Positions 29,673 to 38,290 of a stretch of DNA of 64,000 bases are shown one piece after another. A model generated the notes under the pieces. That model made no database searches and had not been told where the DNA came from. It worked only from the letters and a program-made list of their open reading frames with translations. The translations under genes were made by a program, and so were the position numbers. Position 1 is the first letter of the stretch; every line of letters starts with the position of its first letter. Origin of the DNA: Photorhabdus caribbeanensis (GTDB taxonomy: Bacteria > Pseudomonadota > Gammaproteobacteria > Enterobacterales > Enterobacteriaceae); the NCBI RefSeq assembly GCF_018448885.1, contig NZ_RCWB01000001.1:333691-397690 (forward strand). Reading direction: 5' to 3'.

Positions 29673-30503
29673 TTAGTATCCTATTGCCATAAAAAATGTA
29701 AAAGTAGTGAGTTTATGATAATTAAGATTTTTATAACATCGAAATTGATGCCGATCTTCTATCGTTGCTGAGAATATACCTGCTGCTTGAGGGTCATTAC
29801 CACGGTGAGTTAACGTGATACTAAAACATGCATTTGGGAATGGTATTGGAAAATTATTTAAATACCCTGCTTGAGGATCGCTATGGTTATAAACTTGTGC
29901 TAATCCCCACATTAAAATTAAACCCGAAGGCAATTTTTGCCAACCGTTCTTAACCAAGTTTGCTGTGAAAAACGACATGTCTGGAATTTGATTAATTCCA
30001 TTTCCCACTTTCAGGTTTGCAGCTTTATCTAAACCTAAATTTTTCACAAACTCATTTTTATTAGGAATATCTGCGCCGTTTTGCGTTTTTTCCAGTCTGT
30101 TATTGGCGTTATTATTTATATCGGAGACAAGCTTCTGTGTTGCAGCCAGTGTATTACTATTACCAATTACATCTGTGAGTTGAACAACACCTTTTTGTGT
30201 TAATGAGGCATCGGGAACTTTCTTTATAAATTTTTGTTCTAGCGCTTTATTTAATTGCTCAGTGAGTTTGGCTATATTGCCATCATCCAAAACATCACTG
30301 CCAGATTCTGTCGCAATAAAATCAGCTACAACAGAGGCTATTGTGGACGATTGGCGTAATGCTTTATTTAAAACATGACGAGAAATCGTATCATCTGGTG
30401 GAAACCCATTTTTTAAATCTTTCTCTCCTTCATATCTTTCTTGACTCACTACATTAGCGTTATTACCAATAGAAAACGCTTTAAAATCATTTTTGGGATT
30501 CAT
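29673..30503 (-). CDS. Phage-type tail fibre, cassette A
   Basis: 276 residues from ATG 30503 (MNPKNDFKAFSIGNNANVVS), chosen because AGGA precedes it; seven more codons are open upstream. The N-terminal 80 residues are the baseplate-attachment-like part shared by all fibres here (VLNKALRQSSTIASVVADFI). Next comes a Phage_fiber_2-type repeat (SLTQKGVVQLTD... LAATQKLVSDINNNANNR), then a gp53-like C-terminal tip starting GWQKLPSGLILMWGLAQV and ending MAIGY. The tip differs from its paralogues mainly in the loops (YNHSDPQAGYL, YKNLNYHKLTTFT). Nearest tfa is directly downstream. Confidence 0.85.
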   Translation of the reverse strand: MNPKNDFKAFSIGNNANVVSQERYEGEKDLKNGFPPDDTISRHVLNKALRQSSTIASVVADFIATESGSDVLDDGNIAKLTEQLNKALEQKFIKKVPDASLTQKGVVQLTDVIGNSNTLAATQKLVSDINNNANNRLEKTQNGADIPNKNEFVKNLGLDKAANLKVGNGINQIPDMSFFTANLVKNGWQKLPSGLILMWGLAQVYNHSDPQAGYLNNFPIPFPNACFSITLTHRGNDPQAAGIFSATIEDRHQFRCYKNLNYHKLTTFTFFMAIGY

Positions 30504-30882
30504 ATGTATTTTCCTGGAATTCAATAGCCTGTTTTATAGATAATATCTTAAATTATTGTAGAGATAATTTCTCAACGCCCATAGTCTAGAGATAAAGAGG
30601 AATAATTAAATATCTTTATAGCTTATAAGGTTAATTATTTTTCGTATATTTTTGAATAATAAACAACCCGATATGTTTCAATTGAAATAATATCTGGATA
30701 ATTGATGCTTTTTTACATAAACTAACTTAAATAATTTATATGTTGAAAGATTTATTCTGGAAATTAAATTTCGATAACGTACAATAACACTAATATCGTA
30801 TGAACTAAAAAATCTTGGTGGAGAATAGTTTGTATGATGACAAAATCTTTACCATTGTATTATTGGCAATAATACAATAATT
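30504..30882. other. Spacer and leader of cassette A
   Basis: Very AT-rich. The stretch 30580-30665 matches equivalents ahead of every other minus-strand fibre (pattern: TATAGTYTA, an A-rich run, AATAATTAA-like, then TATAACTTATAGGGTTAA-like), so it is the probable promoter/leader. The right end merges with the cassette B terminator. Confidence 0.5.
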
Positions 30883-30916
30883 AAGACCGGGTTCTATCTG
30901 AATCCCGGTCTTTTTG
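30883..30916 (-). terminator. Terminator of cassette B
   Basis: Same GACCGGG / CCCGGTC hairpin as cassette A, directly after the tfa stop codon at 30921-30923. Confidence 0.7.
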
Positions 30917-30920
30917 TTAA

Positions 30921-31139
30921 TTACGACAATGGCGGAGTCGGACAGTCAATTTCTGGTGCGTTTGAAGTGTCAACTTGGTTAAGCATCATTCGGTATTTTT
31001 TCCATTCTTTGAGTAATAGCATCTCTCCGTCTGTTGCGATACCAAGTTCTTCTGCATCAGAAAGTGGGGGTATTTTTTATTTGCGAGAGATATAAACTGC
31101 TTTATTTGATGAGCTAAATACATAGTTCTTGCCATTCAT
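30921..31139 (-). pseudogene. tfa with large internal deletion, cassette B
   Basis: The first codons MNGKNYVFSSSNKA and the last third (frame-shifted remains of [15 protein letters not shown] and VDTS-API-like end) of tfa are present, but about 216 bases between them are gone. The join lies at a TTTAT shared by the two deletion ends (codons for FYP and QFIS). The resulting frame stops after 20 codons. Cassette B therefore has no working tfa of its own. Confidence 0.75.
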
Positions 31140-31140
31140 A

Positions 31141-31860
31141 TTAATATCCTACAGCTCTATAATATGCTGCTACAGGGTTTTGCAAGTCTGTAATACTGCT
31201 AAAACATTGGAACTGAGTATTATCGACTATCATTACTGAGAATATCCCTGCGTATTGAGGAGCAGTACCAAGGTGAGTTAACGTGACATTGAGACATTTA
31301 TTAGGGAACGGAATTGGAAATTTATTCAAATTACCAGGTGAGGAAAGAGCATTACCTTTAACTAATGCTGTTCCCCACATTTCAATTAACCCTGAGGGTA
31401 ATTTTTGCCAGCCGGTTTCAGCCAAATTTTTGGTGAAAAAGGACATATCTGGAATCTGATTAACCCCAATTCCTACTTCCCGTTTTGCCGCTTCATTTAA
31501 ACCTAAATTTTTTACAAACGCATTTTTATTGGGAATGTCTGCCCCGTTTTGTGCTTTTTCTAATGCGGAGTCGGAAATTTTAGTTATAATTTTTCGCTCT
31601 AACGCTCTATTTAATTGGGTGGTGAGTTTGGTTATATTACCATCATCCAAAACATCACTGCCAGATTCTGTCGCAATAAAATCGGCTACAACAGAGGATA
31701 TTGTGGAAGACTGACGTAATGCCTTATTTAATACATGAATGGTAAGATCTGTCGGGGGAAATCCAGTTTGCAATTCTGGACTATTTTCATATAAATTTTG
31801 AGCCACCACATTAGCACCATCTCTAATAGAAAATGCTTTAAAATCATTCTTTGGATTCAT
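31141..31860 (-). CDS. Phage-type tail fibre, cassette B (shorter shaft)
   Basis: 239 residues. Shared N-terminus MNPKNDFKAFSIRDGANVV and attachment segment, then KISDSALEKAQNGADIPNKN: compared with A, C and D the Phage_fiber_2 repeat of about 38 residues is missing in frame. The gp53-like tip (GWQKLPSGLIEMWGTALVKG ... RAVGY) is complete and closest to that of cassette C. Its stop lies one base before the deleted tfa. Confidence 0.83.
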   Translation of the reverse strand: MNPKNDFKAFSIRDGANVVAQNLYENSPELQTGFPPTDLTIHVLNKALRQSSTISSVVADFIATESGSDVLDDGNITKLTTQLNRALERKIITKISDSALEKAQNGADIPNKNAFVKNLGLNEAAKREVGIGVNQIPDMSFFTKNLAETGWQKLPSGLIEMWGTALVKGNALSSPGNLNKFPIPFPNKCLNVTLTHLGTAPQYAGIFSVMIVDNTQFQCFSSITDLQNPVAAYYRAVGY

Positions 31861-32210
31861 ATCAATTTTCCTAAGGTTTAATAGTGGGTTTATATTAATA
31901 TCTTAAATTTTTGTGAGGACAATTTACTGCCTCTTATAGTTTAAGGATAAAAAAACAACAATTAAATGTTTTTATAAATTATGGTATTAATGGTTTTTGT
32001 ATGTTTTTAGTAATAAATAATTCGATACTATCTAAGTAATTAATGCTTATTTTATAGAAACTATCTTAAATAATTTCCCTATTAAAAGATTCATTGTTAG
32101 AAGTAGATTCCAATGACGTTCGTGGTCATTAATATCGTATGGAGAATAGTTCGGATGATAACAGAATATTTATTGCTGTAATGCTGGCAATAATACAATA
32201 ACAAAATGAT
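31861..32210. other. Spacer and leader of cassette B
   Basis: AT-rich spacer. Leader-like conserved stretch at about 31935-32030 (TATAGTTTAAGG, then an A-run). No ORF. Confidence 0.5.
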
Positions 32211-32244
32211 AAAGGCCGGGGTTTGCCTTAATCCCGGCCTTTTT
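32211..32244 (-). terminator. Terminator of cassette C
   Basis: AAAGGCCGGG / CCCGGCCTTTTT hairpin, with compensatory changes relative to cassettes A and B (GGCC in place of GACC on both arms), which supports a selected RNA structure. Confidence 0.75.
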
Positions 32245-32249
32245 ATTAG

Positions 32250-32684
32250 TTACGATAATGGCGCAATTGGCCAGTCAATTTCCGGTGCTGTTGAAGTATC
32301 AACCCGGTTAAGCATCACGCGGTATTTTTTCCATTCTTTGAATAATAGCATTTCTTCGTCTGTTGCTATATCAAGTTCCATAGCATCAGCAAGCGGCATT
32401 ATTTTTTCATTTGCAATAGATATAAATTGCGTTCTTTGGTTTTCCGCTACGGATATCAATTCCTCTTTTGTTGGTGGTGGAATATCTTCCCAACAAGGAA
32501 GACCATCTTCGCCAGAGGAAAGTATTTTTCCTATTGGAGGTATTCCCGAAAATTCATTGAATATATCATCAGTTACAGATATAGAATCGTTTGGCCATGA
32601 ACCTGCTTCAATGTAATCCTGCTGTAATGATAGCGGATAAAATGCCTTATTTAATGCGCTAAATACATAATTGTTATCGTTCAT
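32250..32684 (-). CDS. Tail fibre assembly protein (Tfa), cassette C
   Basis: 144 residues, near-identical to the cassette A copy; small changes are confined to the middle (SVAENQRTQFISIANEKIMP) and the end (DWPIAPLS). The chaperone C-terminal signature KEWKKYRVMLNRVDTS is intact. It starts one base after the cassette C fibre stop, so the pair is translationally close. Confidence 0.88.
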   Translation of the reverse strand: MNDNNYVFSALNKAFYPLSLQQDYIEAGSWPNDSISVTDDIFNEFSGIPPIGKILSSGEDGLPCWEDIPPPTKEELISVAENQRTQFISIANEKIMPLADAMELDIATDEEMLLFKEWKKYRVMLNRVDTSTAPEIDWPIAPLS

Positions 32685-32685
32685 A

Positions 32686-33513
32686 TTAATACCCTATTGC
32701 TCTGTAAAATGCTGCTACAGGAACTTGTAAATTTGGAATACTGGTAAAACATTGGAATTGGGAATTATTGACTGTCATTATTGAAAATGTGCCAGCATGT
32801 TGAGGTGCGTTACCAACGTGAGTTAACGTGACGTTGAGACATTTATTCGGGAATGGGATTGGAAAGTTATTTAAAGCACCAGATTCGGCATAAGCATTGC
32901 CTTTAACTGATGCTATTCCCCACATTTCAATTAAGCCCGAAGGTAATTTTTGCCATCCGACCTGATTCAGGCTAGAGGTGAAAAACGACATATTAGGAAC
33001 TTGATTTTCACCATTCCCTATCGTGATATTTGTTGAATCTGATAAACCAAGGTTCTTTATAAATGCAGCTTTATCAGGAATGTCTGCGCCGTTTTGGTCT
33101 TTTGCCAATCGATTATTAGCATTATCATTTACATCAGAAACAAGTTTCTGAGTTGAAGCGAGTGTATTACTGTTGCCTATTTGGTCTGTGAGCTGAATGA
33201 TTCCTTTTTCTGTTAATGAGGCATCGCGAATTTCGGTTGTATTTTTTTGTTCTAAGGCTTTCTTGAATTGGGCGGTGAGTTTGTCTATATCTCCATTATC
33301 CAGAACATCTTCGCCAGATTGTGTTGCGATAAAATTAGCGACGGCAGTGGATATGGTTGACGATTGACGTAATGCCTTATTTAATAGTTCAGCGGCAATA
33401 TCTCCCGCTGGAAATCCAGTTTGTAATTTTTGTTCTTTTTCATATGTTTCTTGGGTCATTATATTTGCATTTTCACTAATAGAAAAAGCCTTAAAATCAT
33501 TCTTTTGACTCAT
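32686..33513 (-). CDS. Phage-type tail fibre, cassette C
   Basis: 275 residues from ATG 33513 (MSQKNDFKAFSISENANIMT), with GGAGAAAAAT upstream; nine extra codons are open upstream. N-terminal attachment part, one Phage_fiber_2-type repeat (SLTEKGIIQLTDQIGNSNTL), linker GADIPDKAAFIKNLGLSDS and gp53-like tip (GWQKLPSGLIEMWGIASVKG ... RAIGY). Tip loops are distinct from A, D and F. Confidence 0.85.
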   Translation of the reverse strand: MSQKNDFKAFSISENANIMTQETYEKEQKLQTGFPAGDIAAELLNKALRQSSTISTAVANFIATQSGEDVLDNGDIDKLTAQFKKALEQKNTTEIRDASLTEKGIIQLTDQIGNSNTLASTQKLVSDVNDNANNRLAKDQNGADIPDKAAFIKNLGLSDSTNITIGNGENQVPNMSFFTSSLNQVGWQKLPSGLIEMWGIASVKGNAYAESGALNNFPIPFPNKCLNVTLTHVGNAPQHAGTFSIMTVNNSQFQCFTSIPNLQVPVAAFYRAIGY

Positions 33514-33858
33514 ATATTTTTCTCCAATTAAGTACTGCATTTTATAAATAATATAGTGAATTTTTATAAAAATAATTTTTCCCTATTCACGCCAGCTATA
33601 GTTTAGTTAGAAAAAAGAATAATGGAATATTCTTATAACTTATAGGGTTAACTATTTTTATATAATTGTTGGTAATGAACATGTTAATTTTTTGTAATCT
33701 GAAATGGATATAAACTATTTGCATTTAATATTTGAAAATGATGTTTATTAATTCCATTTATGGTCTAAGGGAGTTATGTGGTATAACTGAATTGGTTTAA
33801 TATTTTAATGATTATTGATGTTGAATAACAACAAAATACCAGAGTCAATAAAATGATT
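33514..33858. other. Spacer and leader of cassette C
   Basis: AT-rich spacer with the common leader at about 33596-33690 (CTATAGTTTAGTTAG onward). No ORF. Confidence 0.5.
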
Positions 33859-33892
33859 AAGATCGGGAGTTATTACAATCCCGATCTTTTTG
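33859..33892 (-). terminator. Terminator of cassette D
   Basis: AAGATCGGGA / TCCCGATCTTTTT hairpin directly after the tfa stop, again with covarying arm bases. Confidence 0.75.
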
Positions 33893-33897
33893 TTTAA

Positions 33898-34332
33898 TTA
33901 CGATAATGGCTCAATTGGCCAGTCAATTTCTGGAGCTGTTGAAGTATCAATCCGGTTAAGCATGACGCGGTATTTTTTCCATTCTTTGAGTAATAGCATT
34001 TCTTCGTCTGTTGCTATATCAAGTTCTACAGCATCAGTAAGCGGTGTTATTTTTTCATTTGCCAGAGATATAAATTGCGCTTTTTGGCTTTCCGCTATAG
34101 ATATCAACTCCTCTTTCGTTGGGGGGGGAATATCTTCCCAGCAAGGAAGACCATCTTCACCACAGGAAAGTATTTTTCCTATAGGCGGGATGCCCGAAAA
34201 TTCATTGAATATATCATCGGTTACAGGTAAAGGATCATTTGGCCATGAGCCAGCTTCAATATAATTCTGTTGTAATAATAGTGGATAAAACGATTTATTT
34301 AATGCACTAAATACATAGTTTTTATTGTTCAT
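33898..34332 (-). CDS. Tail fibre assembly protein (Tfa), cassette D
   Basis: 144 residues, the most divergent of the three intact short Tfa copies but still close (MNNKNYVFSALNKSFYPLLL; NRIDTSTAPEIDWPIEPLS). It starts 54 bases after the fibre of the same cassette. The role is as for cassette A. Confidence 0.87.
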   Translation of the reverse strand: MNNKNYVFSALNKSFYPLLLQQNYIEAGSWPNDPLPVTDDIFNEFSGIPPIGKILSCGEDGLPCWEDIPPPTKEELISIAESQKAQFISLANEKITPLTDAVELDIATDEEMLLLKEWKKYRVMLNRIDTSTAPEIDWPIEPLS

Positions 34333-34386
34333 GATTTTTTGCCAATTTTAATTAAATAATCATCATGGTAAATTAATTGTTTTTAA

Positions 34387-35214
34387 TTAATATCCTATTG
34401 CCCTAAAATAGGTATAAACAAAAGTTTGACTGTCACCTGAACCTCTATAACATTTGAATTGACTCTGATTTACTACGGATGCCCCGAATATTCCTGCTGC
34501 TCTCGGGTCCCAATCATTGTGAGTTAATGTGATGTTAAAACATTTATTTGGGAACGGTATTGGGAAGTTATTAAGATATCCGAGATCAGGTCTTCCTCCG
34601 GCAGAAACTCGTGCTATTCCCCACATTTCAATTAAACCTGAGGGTAATTTTTGCCAACCACTCTGAACCAAGCTTGAGGTGAAAGATGACATATCTGGAA
34701 TTTGATTAATTCCAGTTCCCACTTCACGTTTTGCAGCTTCATTTAAACCTAAGTTTTTTACAAATGCATTTTTATTGGGGATATCGGCACCGTTTTGCGT
34801 TTTTTCTAGTCTGTTATTGGCGTTATTATTTATATCGGAAACCAGCTTCTGAGTTGCAGCCAGTGTATTACTATTGCCAACCACATCTGTAAGCTGAACA
34901 ATACCTTTCTGTGTTAATGAAGCGTCGGGAATTTTTGTTGTAATTTTTTGTTCTAACGCTTTATTTAATTGTGCAGTGAGTTTGGCTATATTACCGTCAT
35001 CCAAAACATCACTGTTAGATTCTGTCGCAATAAAGTCAGCTACAACAGATGATATTGTGGAAGATTGGCGTAATGCCTTATTTAATATATGAGTGGTAAT
35101 ATTTTCTGGAGGAAATCCAGTTTGTAAATTTTGACTTTCTTCGTATCTTTCTTGGCTTACTACATTAGCATTATTGCTAATAGAAAATGCTTTAAAATCA
35201 TTCTTATGACTCAT
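34387..35214 (-). CDS. Phage-type tail fibre, cassette D
   Basis: 275 residues (MSHKNDFKAFSISNNANVVS). Layout is N-terminal attachment region, Phage_fiber_2-type repeat, GADIPNKNAFVKNLGLNEA linker, gp53-like tip (GWQKLPSGLIEMWGIARVSA ... FRAIGY). The tip carries its own loop sequences (GGRPDLGYL, GSGDSQTFVYT). Confidence 0.85.
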   Translation of the reverse strand: MSHKNDFKAFSISNNANVVSQERYEESQNLQTGFPPENITTHILNKALRQSSTISSVVADFIATESNSDVLDDGNIAKLTAQLNKALEQKITTKIPDASLTQKGIVQLTDVVGNSNTLAATQKLVSDINNNANNRLEKTQNGADIPNKNAFVKNLGLNEAAKREVGTGINQIPDMSSFTSSLVQSGWQKLPSGLIEMWGIARVSAGGRPDLGYLNNFPIPFPNKCFNITLTHNDWDPRAAGIFGASVVNQSQFKCYRGSGDSQTFVYTYFRAIGY

Positions 35215-35637
35215 ATATATATTCCTTAAGTAAATAATATTCTTTTGTAATTAACATGTTGAGTTATAGTATAATTAATTTATTGAGATTAATTCAGATT
35301 ATAGTCTACTTAAAAAAGAGGATAGGGGTATTATATTATAAATCAAACGGTTAATTGTTTATGTATAACTGCTGGTAATAAATCGTTTAACTCCTTGTAA
35401 TAGAAATCATATTCAAGATATTTGTGTTTTATATTTTTAAATTGTTTTTCTTTATTTATTTTGGCGATTTTTTAATGGCTTTCAAAAGTTTTATTAAAAT
35501 ATAGGGGGCAGAATAGAGGCTGCGAAAATACTATGGTTTTGTCTATTGGTTAGATTATTATATTTGTTCAATAGATATGGAGAAATATCCTTATCAAATA
35601 GAGAGATAAAATTTTCATAAAAAATAAAATGGGAAAA
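35215..35637. other. Spacer and leader of cassette D, duplicated at 37818-38252
   Basis: AT-rich spacer without ORF. The common leader lies at about 35300-35392. The rest, up to the terminator, is clearly similar over more than 300 bases to the spacer right of cassette F, for example TTTTATTAAAATA followed by a purine run and GTTAGATTATTATATTTGTT in both. Confidence 0.6.
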
Positions 35638-35660
35638 GGGCTGCCATGCAGCCCATAATT
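35638..35660 (-). terminator. Terminator of chimeric fibre E
   Basis: GGGCTGC and GCAGCCC pair around a short loop; on the minus strand it is followed by TTTTCCCATTTTATTTTTT. The same hairpin recurs at 38253-38269. Confidence 0.7.
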
Positions 35661-36932
35661 CTAATCAGCAATATAAATTTCTGTAATATCAGGGCAATCA
35701 TCTTTGTTTACTATAGATAACCTCAGTCCTGCATCTGACGAATGCACAACCAGCCATCCTCTTGAACCATATCCGACGCCAACCAAAATATTATCGATTG
35801 GAGGCATTTGTAAAGGTAAAAATATACCTGGGCTACCAGTACGTAAAAATATACATCTTCCTCGTATGTCCTGACTCAGTAATATGCTACTTCCGCTATC
35901 TCCACCGGCTCCTATTTTTTGCCACCCCTGATTAGGGCCTTTCCTTTGATATCGCTTGTCAGCTTCCGAACGTGAATATGCTCCGACATCTCCGGCTTCC
36001 AGATTGATGTCTTCAACCAATACTTTGCCGTTAATTTTCCTGTTATTAGGAACCGCATTTTTCGCCAATGCTACGGTTTCTGATAAACCAAGTTCATTTA
36101 CAGTAGGTTTGTTCTTGGTTGTATAAATACTAGTCCAATCTTCTTCAAATCCATAATTATCACGAGCCGAGCGATAAGCAATACCCCCGTTTTTGTAATG
36201 CACTTTCAATTGAAAAGCGGGACAACTTCCAACGCCATTATAGAAATGCACAACATGATCACTAAATTTCGGAAGCAATAAGTCATATGACCCTGAATCT
36301 GCATTCCACGGGACCTGGTTATCAACAGAATATTTTCCTGTTAATCCGAGCCTAAATGCTCCCACATCGCCAGCCCCTAAATTGATATCTCCAGTCAACG
36401 ATTTACCATTAATTTTCCTACTACTTGGCACAGCATTTTTCGCCAAATTGACGGTTTCCAATAAGTCGAGATTTTTCACAAACTCATTTTTATTGGGAAT
36501 ATCCGCCCCATTTTGGTTTTTGGCTAATCTATTGTTAGCATTATCATTGACATCAGAAACAAGCTTCTGAGTGGCAGCGAGTGAATGACTATTACCAATC
36601 ACATCTGTAAGCTGAACAATACCTTTCTGTGTTAATGAGGCATCGGGAACCTTTGGCGCCATTTTCTGTTCCAGCGCCTTATTTAATTGAGCGGTGAGTT
36701 TATCTATATTTCCGTCATCCAGAACATCATTACCAGATTGTGTCGCGATAAAATTAGCGACGACAGAGGATATTGTGGATGATTGACGTAATGCCTTATT
36801 TAATATATTAGTGGTGATACCGTCGGGTGCAAACCCAGTCTTCAAATTCTGACTGTCTTCATATTTTTCTTGGCTTACTATATTAGCATTATGACTAATA
36901 GAAAACGCCTTAAAATCATTTTTAGGACTCAT
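35661..36932 (-). CDS. Chimeric long tail fibre, cassette E
   Basis: 423 residues. The first 160 residues match the other fibres (MSPKNDFKAFSISHNANIVS; SLTQKGIVQLTDVIGNSHSL). After that comes a different shaft: two copies of AKNAVP..RKINGK.L..DINL.AGDVGA at about 163-192 and 288-318, separated by a domain typical of enterobacterial phage side-tail fibres (DNQVPWNADSGSYDLLLPKF). The C-terminus (GWQKIGAGGDSG onward, VGVGYGSRGWLVVHSSDAGL) is unrelated to the gp53-like tip. No tfa follows; its own terminator does. It probably arose by recombination with a prophage fibre. Confidence 0.83.
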   Translation of the reverse strand: MSPKNDFKAFSISHNANIVSQEKYEDSQNLKTGFAPDGITTNILNKALRQSSTISSVVANFIATQSGNDVLDDGNIDKLTAQLNKALEQKMAPKVPDASLTQKGIVQLTDVIGNSHSLAATQKLVSDVNDNANNRLAKNQNGADIPNKNEFVKNLDLLETVNLAKNAVPSSRKINGKSLTGDINLGAGDVGAFRLGLTGKYSVDNQVPWNADSGSYDLLLPKFSDHVVHFYNGVGSCPAFQLKVHYKNGGIAYRSARDNYGFEEDWTSIYTTKNKPTVNELGLSETVALAKNAVPNNRKINGKVLVEDINLEAGDVGAYSRSEADKRYQRKGPNQGWQKIGAGGDSGSSILLSQDIRGRCIFLRTGSPGIFLPLQMPPIDNILVGVGYGSRGWLVVHSSDAGLRLSIVNKDDCPDITEIYIAD

Positions 36933-36989
36933 ACTATACTCCTTAGATTAAGTAATGAATTTTATAAATAACATATTGAATTATTGCAG

Positions 36990-37040
36990 AAGTAACTCCT
37001 TATTTAATGTGCTGAATACAGGGTTTTTATTGCTTATGAC
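36990..37040 (-). pseudogene. Remnant of a tfa start, cassette F
   Basis: On the minus strand the sequence reads AGCAATAAAAACCCTGTATT then CAGCACATTAAATAAGGAG, matching the first dozen codons of tfa (NKNYVFSALNK), but the start is ATA and the gene breaks off into the leader of cassette E. Confidence 0.55.
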
Positions 37041-37088
37041 TTTTTGCTAATTTTAATAAAATAATTATAGTAATTTGATTTTATTAAA

Positions 37089-37817
37089 TTAATATCCTAC
37101 TGCTCTAAAATATGCTGTAACAACGGGAGTCCAATTAGTAGGACTTCTAAAACATCGAAACTCACGCTGATTTTCTATGATGACTGAAAATATTCCTGCT
37201 GCGTTAGGACTATGCCCATTATGCGTTAACGTGACATTAAAACATTTATTTGGGAATGGTATTGGAAAGTTGTTTAAATATCCAGACGTGTAAGAGCCAT
37301 AACCATTAATTTGAGCTATTCCCCACATTTCAATTAGACCAGAAGGTAATTTTTGCCAGCCAGTTTCATTCAAGTTGTTGGTGAAATGCGACATATCTGG
37401 AAGCTGATTAATTCTATGATTCAAATTATTATTGATATCGGAGATAAGTTTCTGTGTTGCAGCCAGTGTATTGCTATTGCCAACTACATCTGTAAGTTGA
37501 ACAACACCTTTCTGTATTAATGAGGCATTGGGAACTTGTGTTGCAAATTTTTGTTGTAACGCCTTATTTAATTGGATATTAAGTTTAGCGGTATCCCCAT
37601 CATCAAGAACATCTTCACCAGATTGTGTTGCAATAAAGTCAGCTACGGCAGAGGCTATTGTTGACGATTGACGCAATGCTTTATTTAATACATGAATAGT
37701 AATATGTTCTGGTGGGAACCCGGTTTTTAAATCTTGTCTGTTTTCGTATTCTTGTTGACTCACTACGTTGGCATTATTATTAATAGAAAAAGCTTTAAAA
37801 TCATTCTTGGGACTCAT
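37089..37817 (-). CDS. Phage-type tail fibre, cassette F (shorter shaft)
   Basis: 242 residues (MSPKNDFKAFSINNNANVVS). It keeps the Phage_fiber_2-type repeat but lacks the NGADIPNKN...NLGL linker found in A, C and D: INNNLNHRINQLPDMSHFT joins the repeat directly to the tip. The gp53-like tip (GWQKLPSGLIEMWGIAQING ... FRAVGY) has its own loops (YGSYTSGYL, SPTNWTPVVT). Only a tfa scrap follows. Confidence 0.83.
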   Translation of the reverse strand: MSPKNDFKAFSINNNANVVSQQEYENRQDLKTGFPPEHITIHVLNKALRQSSTIASAVADFIATQSGEDVLDDGDTAKLNIQLNKALQQKFATQVPNASLIQKGVVQLTDVVGNSNTLAATQKLISDINNNLNHRINQLPDMSHFTNNLNETGWQKLPSGLIEMWGIAQINGYGSYTSGYLNNFPIPFPNKCFNVTLTHNGHSPNAAGIFSVIIENQREFRCFRSPTNWTPVVTAYFRAVGY

Positions 37818-38252
37818 ATATACTTTCCTTAAATAAAAATAATGTTCTGTTGTAATTAATATGTTGAGTTATAATATAGGTAATTTATCGAGATTGATTC
37901 CAATTATAGTCTACTCTAAAAAGAGGATAATAAGATTATATTATAACTTAAACGATTGATTATTTATGTATGATTGATGACAATAAATTGTTTAACATCT
38001 TGTAATCGAAAGAATATTTAAGGTGTTTATATTTCATATCTGAAAATTATTTTATCTTATTTCTTTCGGTAATTTTTCTAATGGTTTTCATAAGTTTTAT
38101 TAAAATACAGGGTGTAAAAGTAGCAGTTACGAAAATATTGTTATTTCATCTATTCGTTAGATTATTATATTTGTTTTATGTTATGTTCCATAAATATAGA
38201 AAAATACCTTTCTCAAATAGAGAGAGGAGTTATCTCCTGAAAAAATAAAAAA
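37818..38252. other. Spacer and leader of cassette F
   Basis: AT-rich; common leader at about 37905-38000. It is the second copy of the spacer described at 35215-35637, in direct orientation about 2.6 kb away. No ORF. Confidence 0.6.
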
Positions 38253-38270
38253 GGGCTGCTATGCAGCCCA
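38253..38270 (-). terminator. Second copy of the E-type terminator
   Basis: GGGCTGC / GCAGCCC hairpin with a T-rich minus-strand tail. It is no longer next to an E-type gene but to an inverted tfa scrap, so it looks left over from a rearrangement. Confidence 0.6.
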
Positions 38271-38290
38271 TAATTTTAATTAGAAATTAT

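Noticed and set aside
32206..32616. Plus-strand open frames over the tfa genes (also 33890-34264)
   Set aside because: They are mirror images of the strongly conserved tfa genes; the minus-strand frames have family signatures and ribosome binding sites.
30504..38252. CRISPR array suggested by regularly spaced repeats
   Set aside because: The repeats are 90-400 bases, 1.3-2.6 kb apart and made of gene cassettes, and no cas genes are present.
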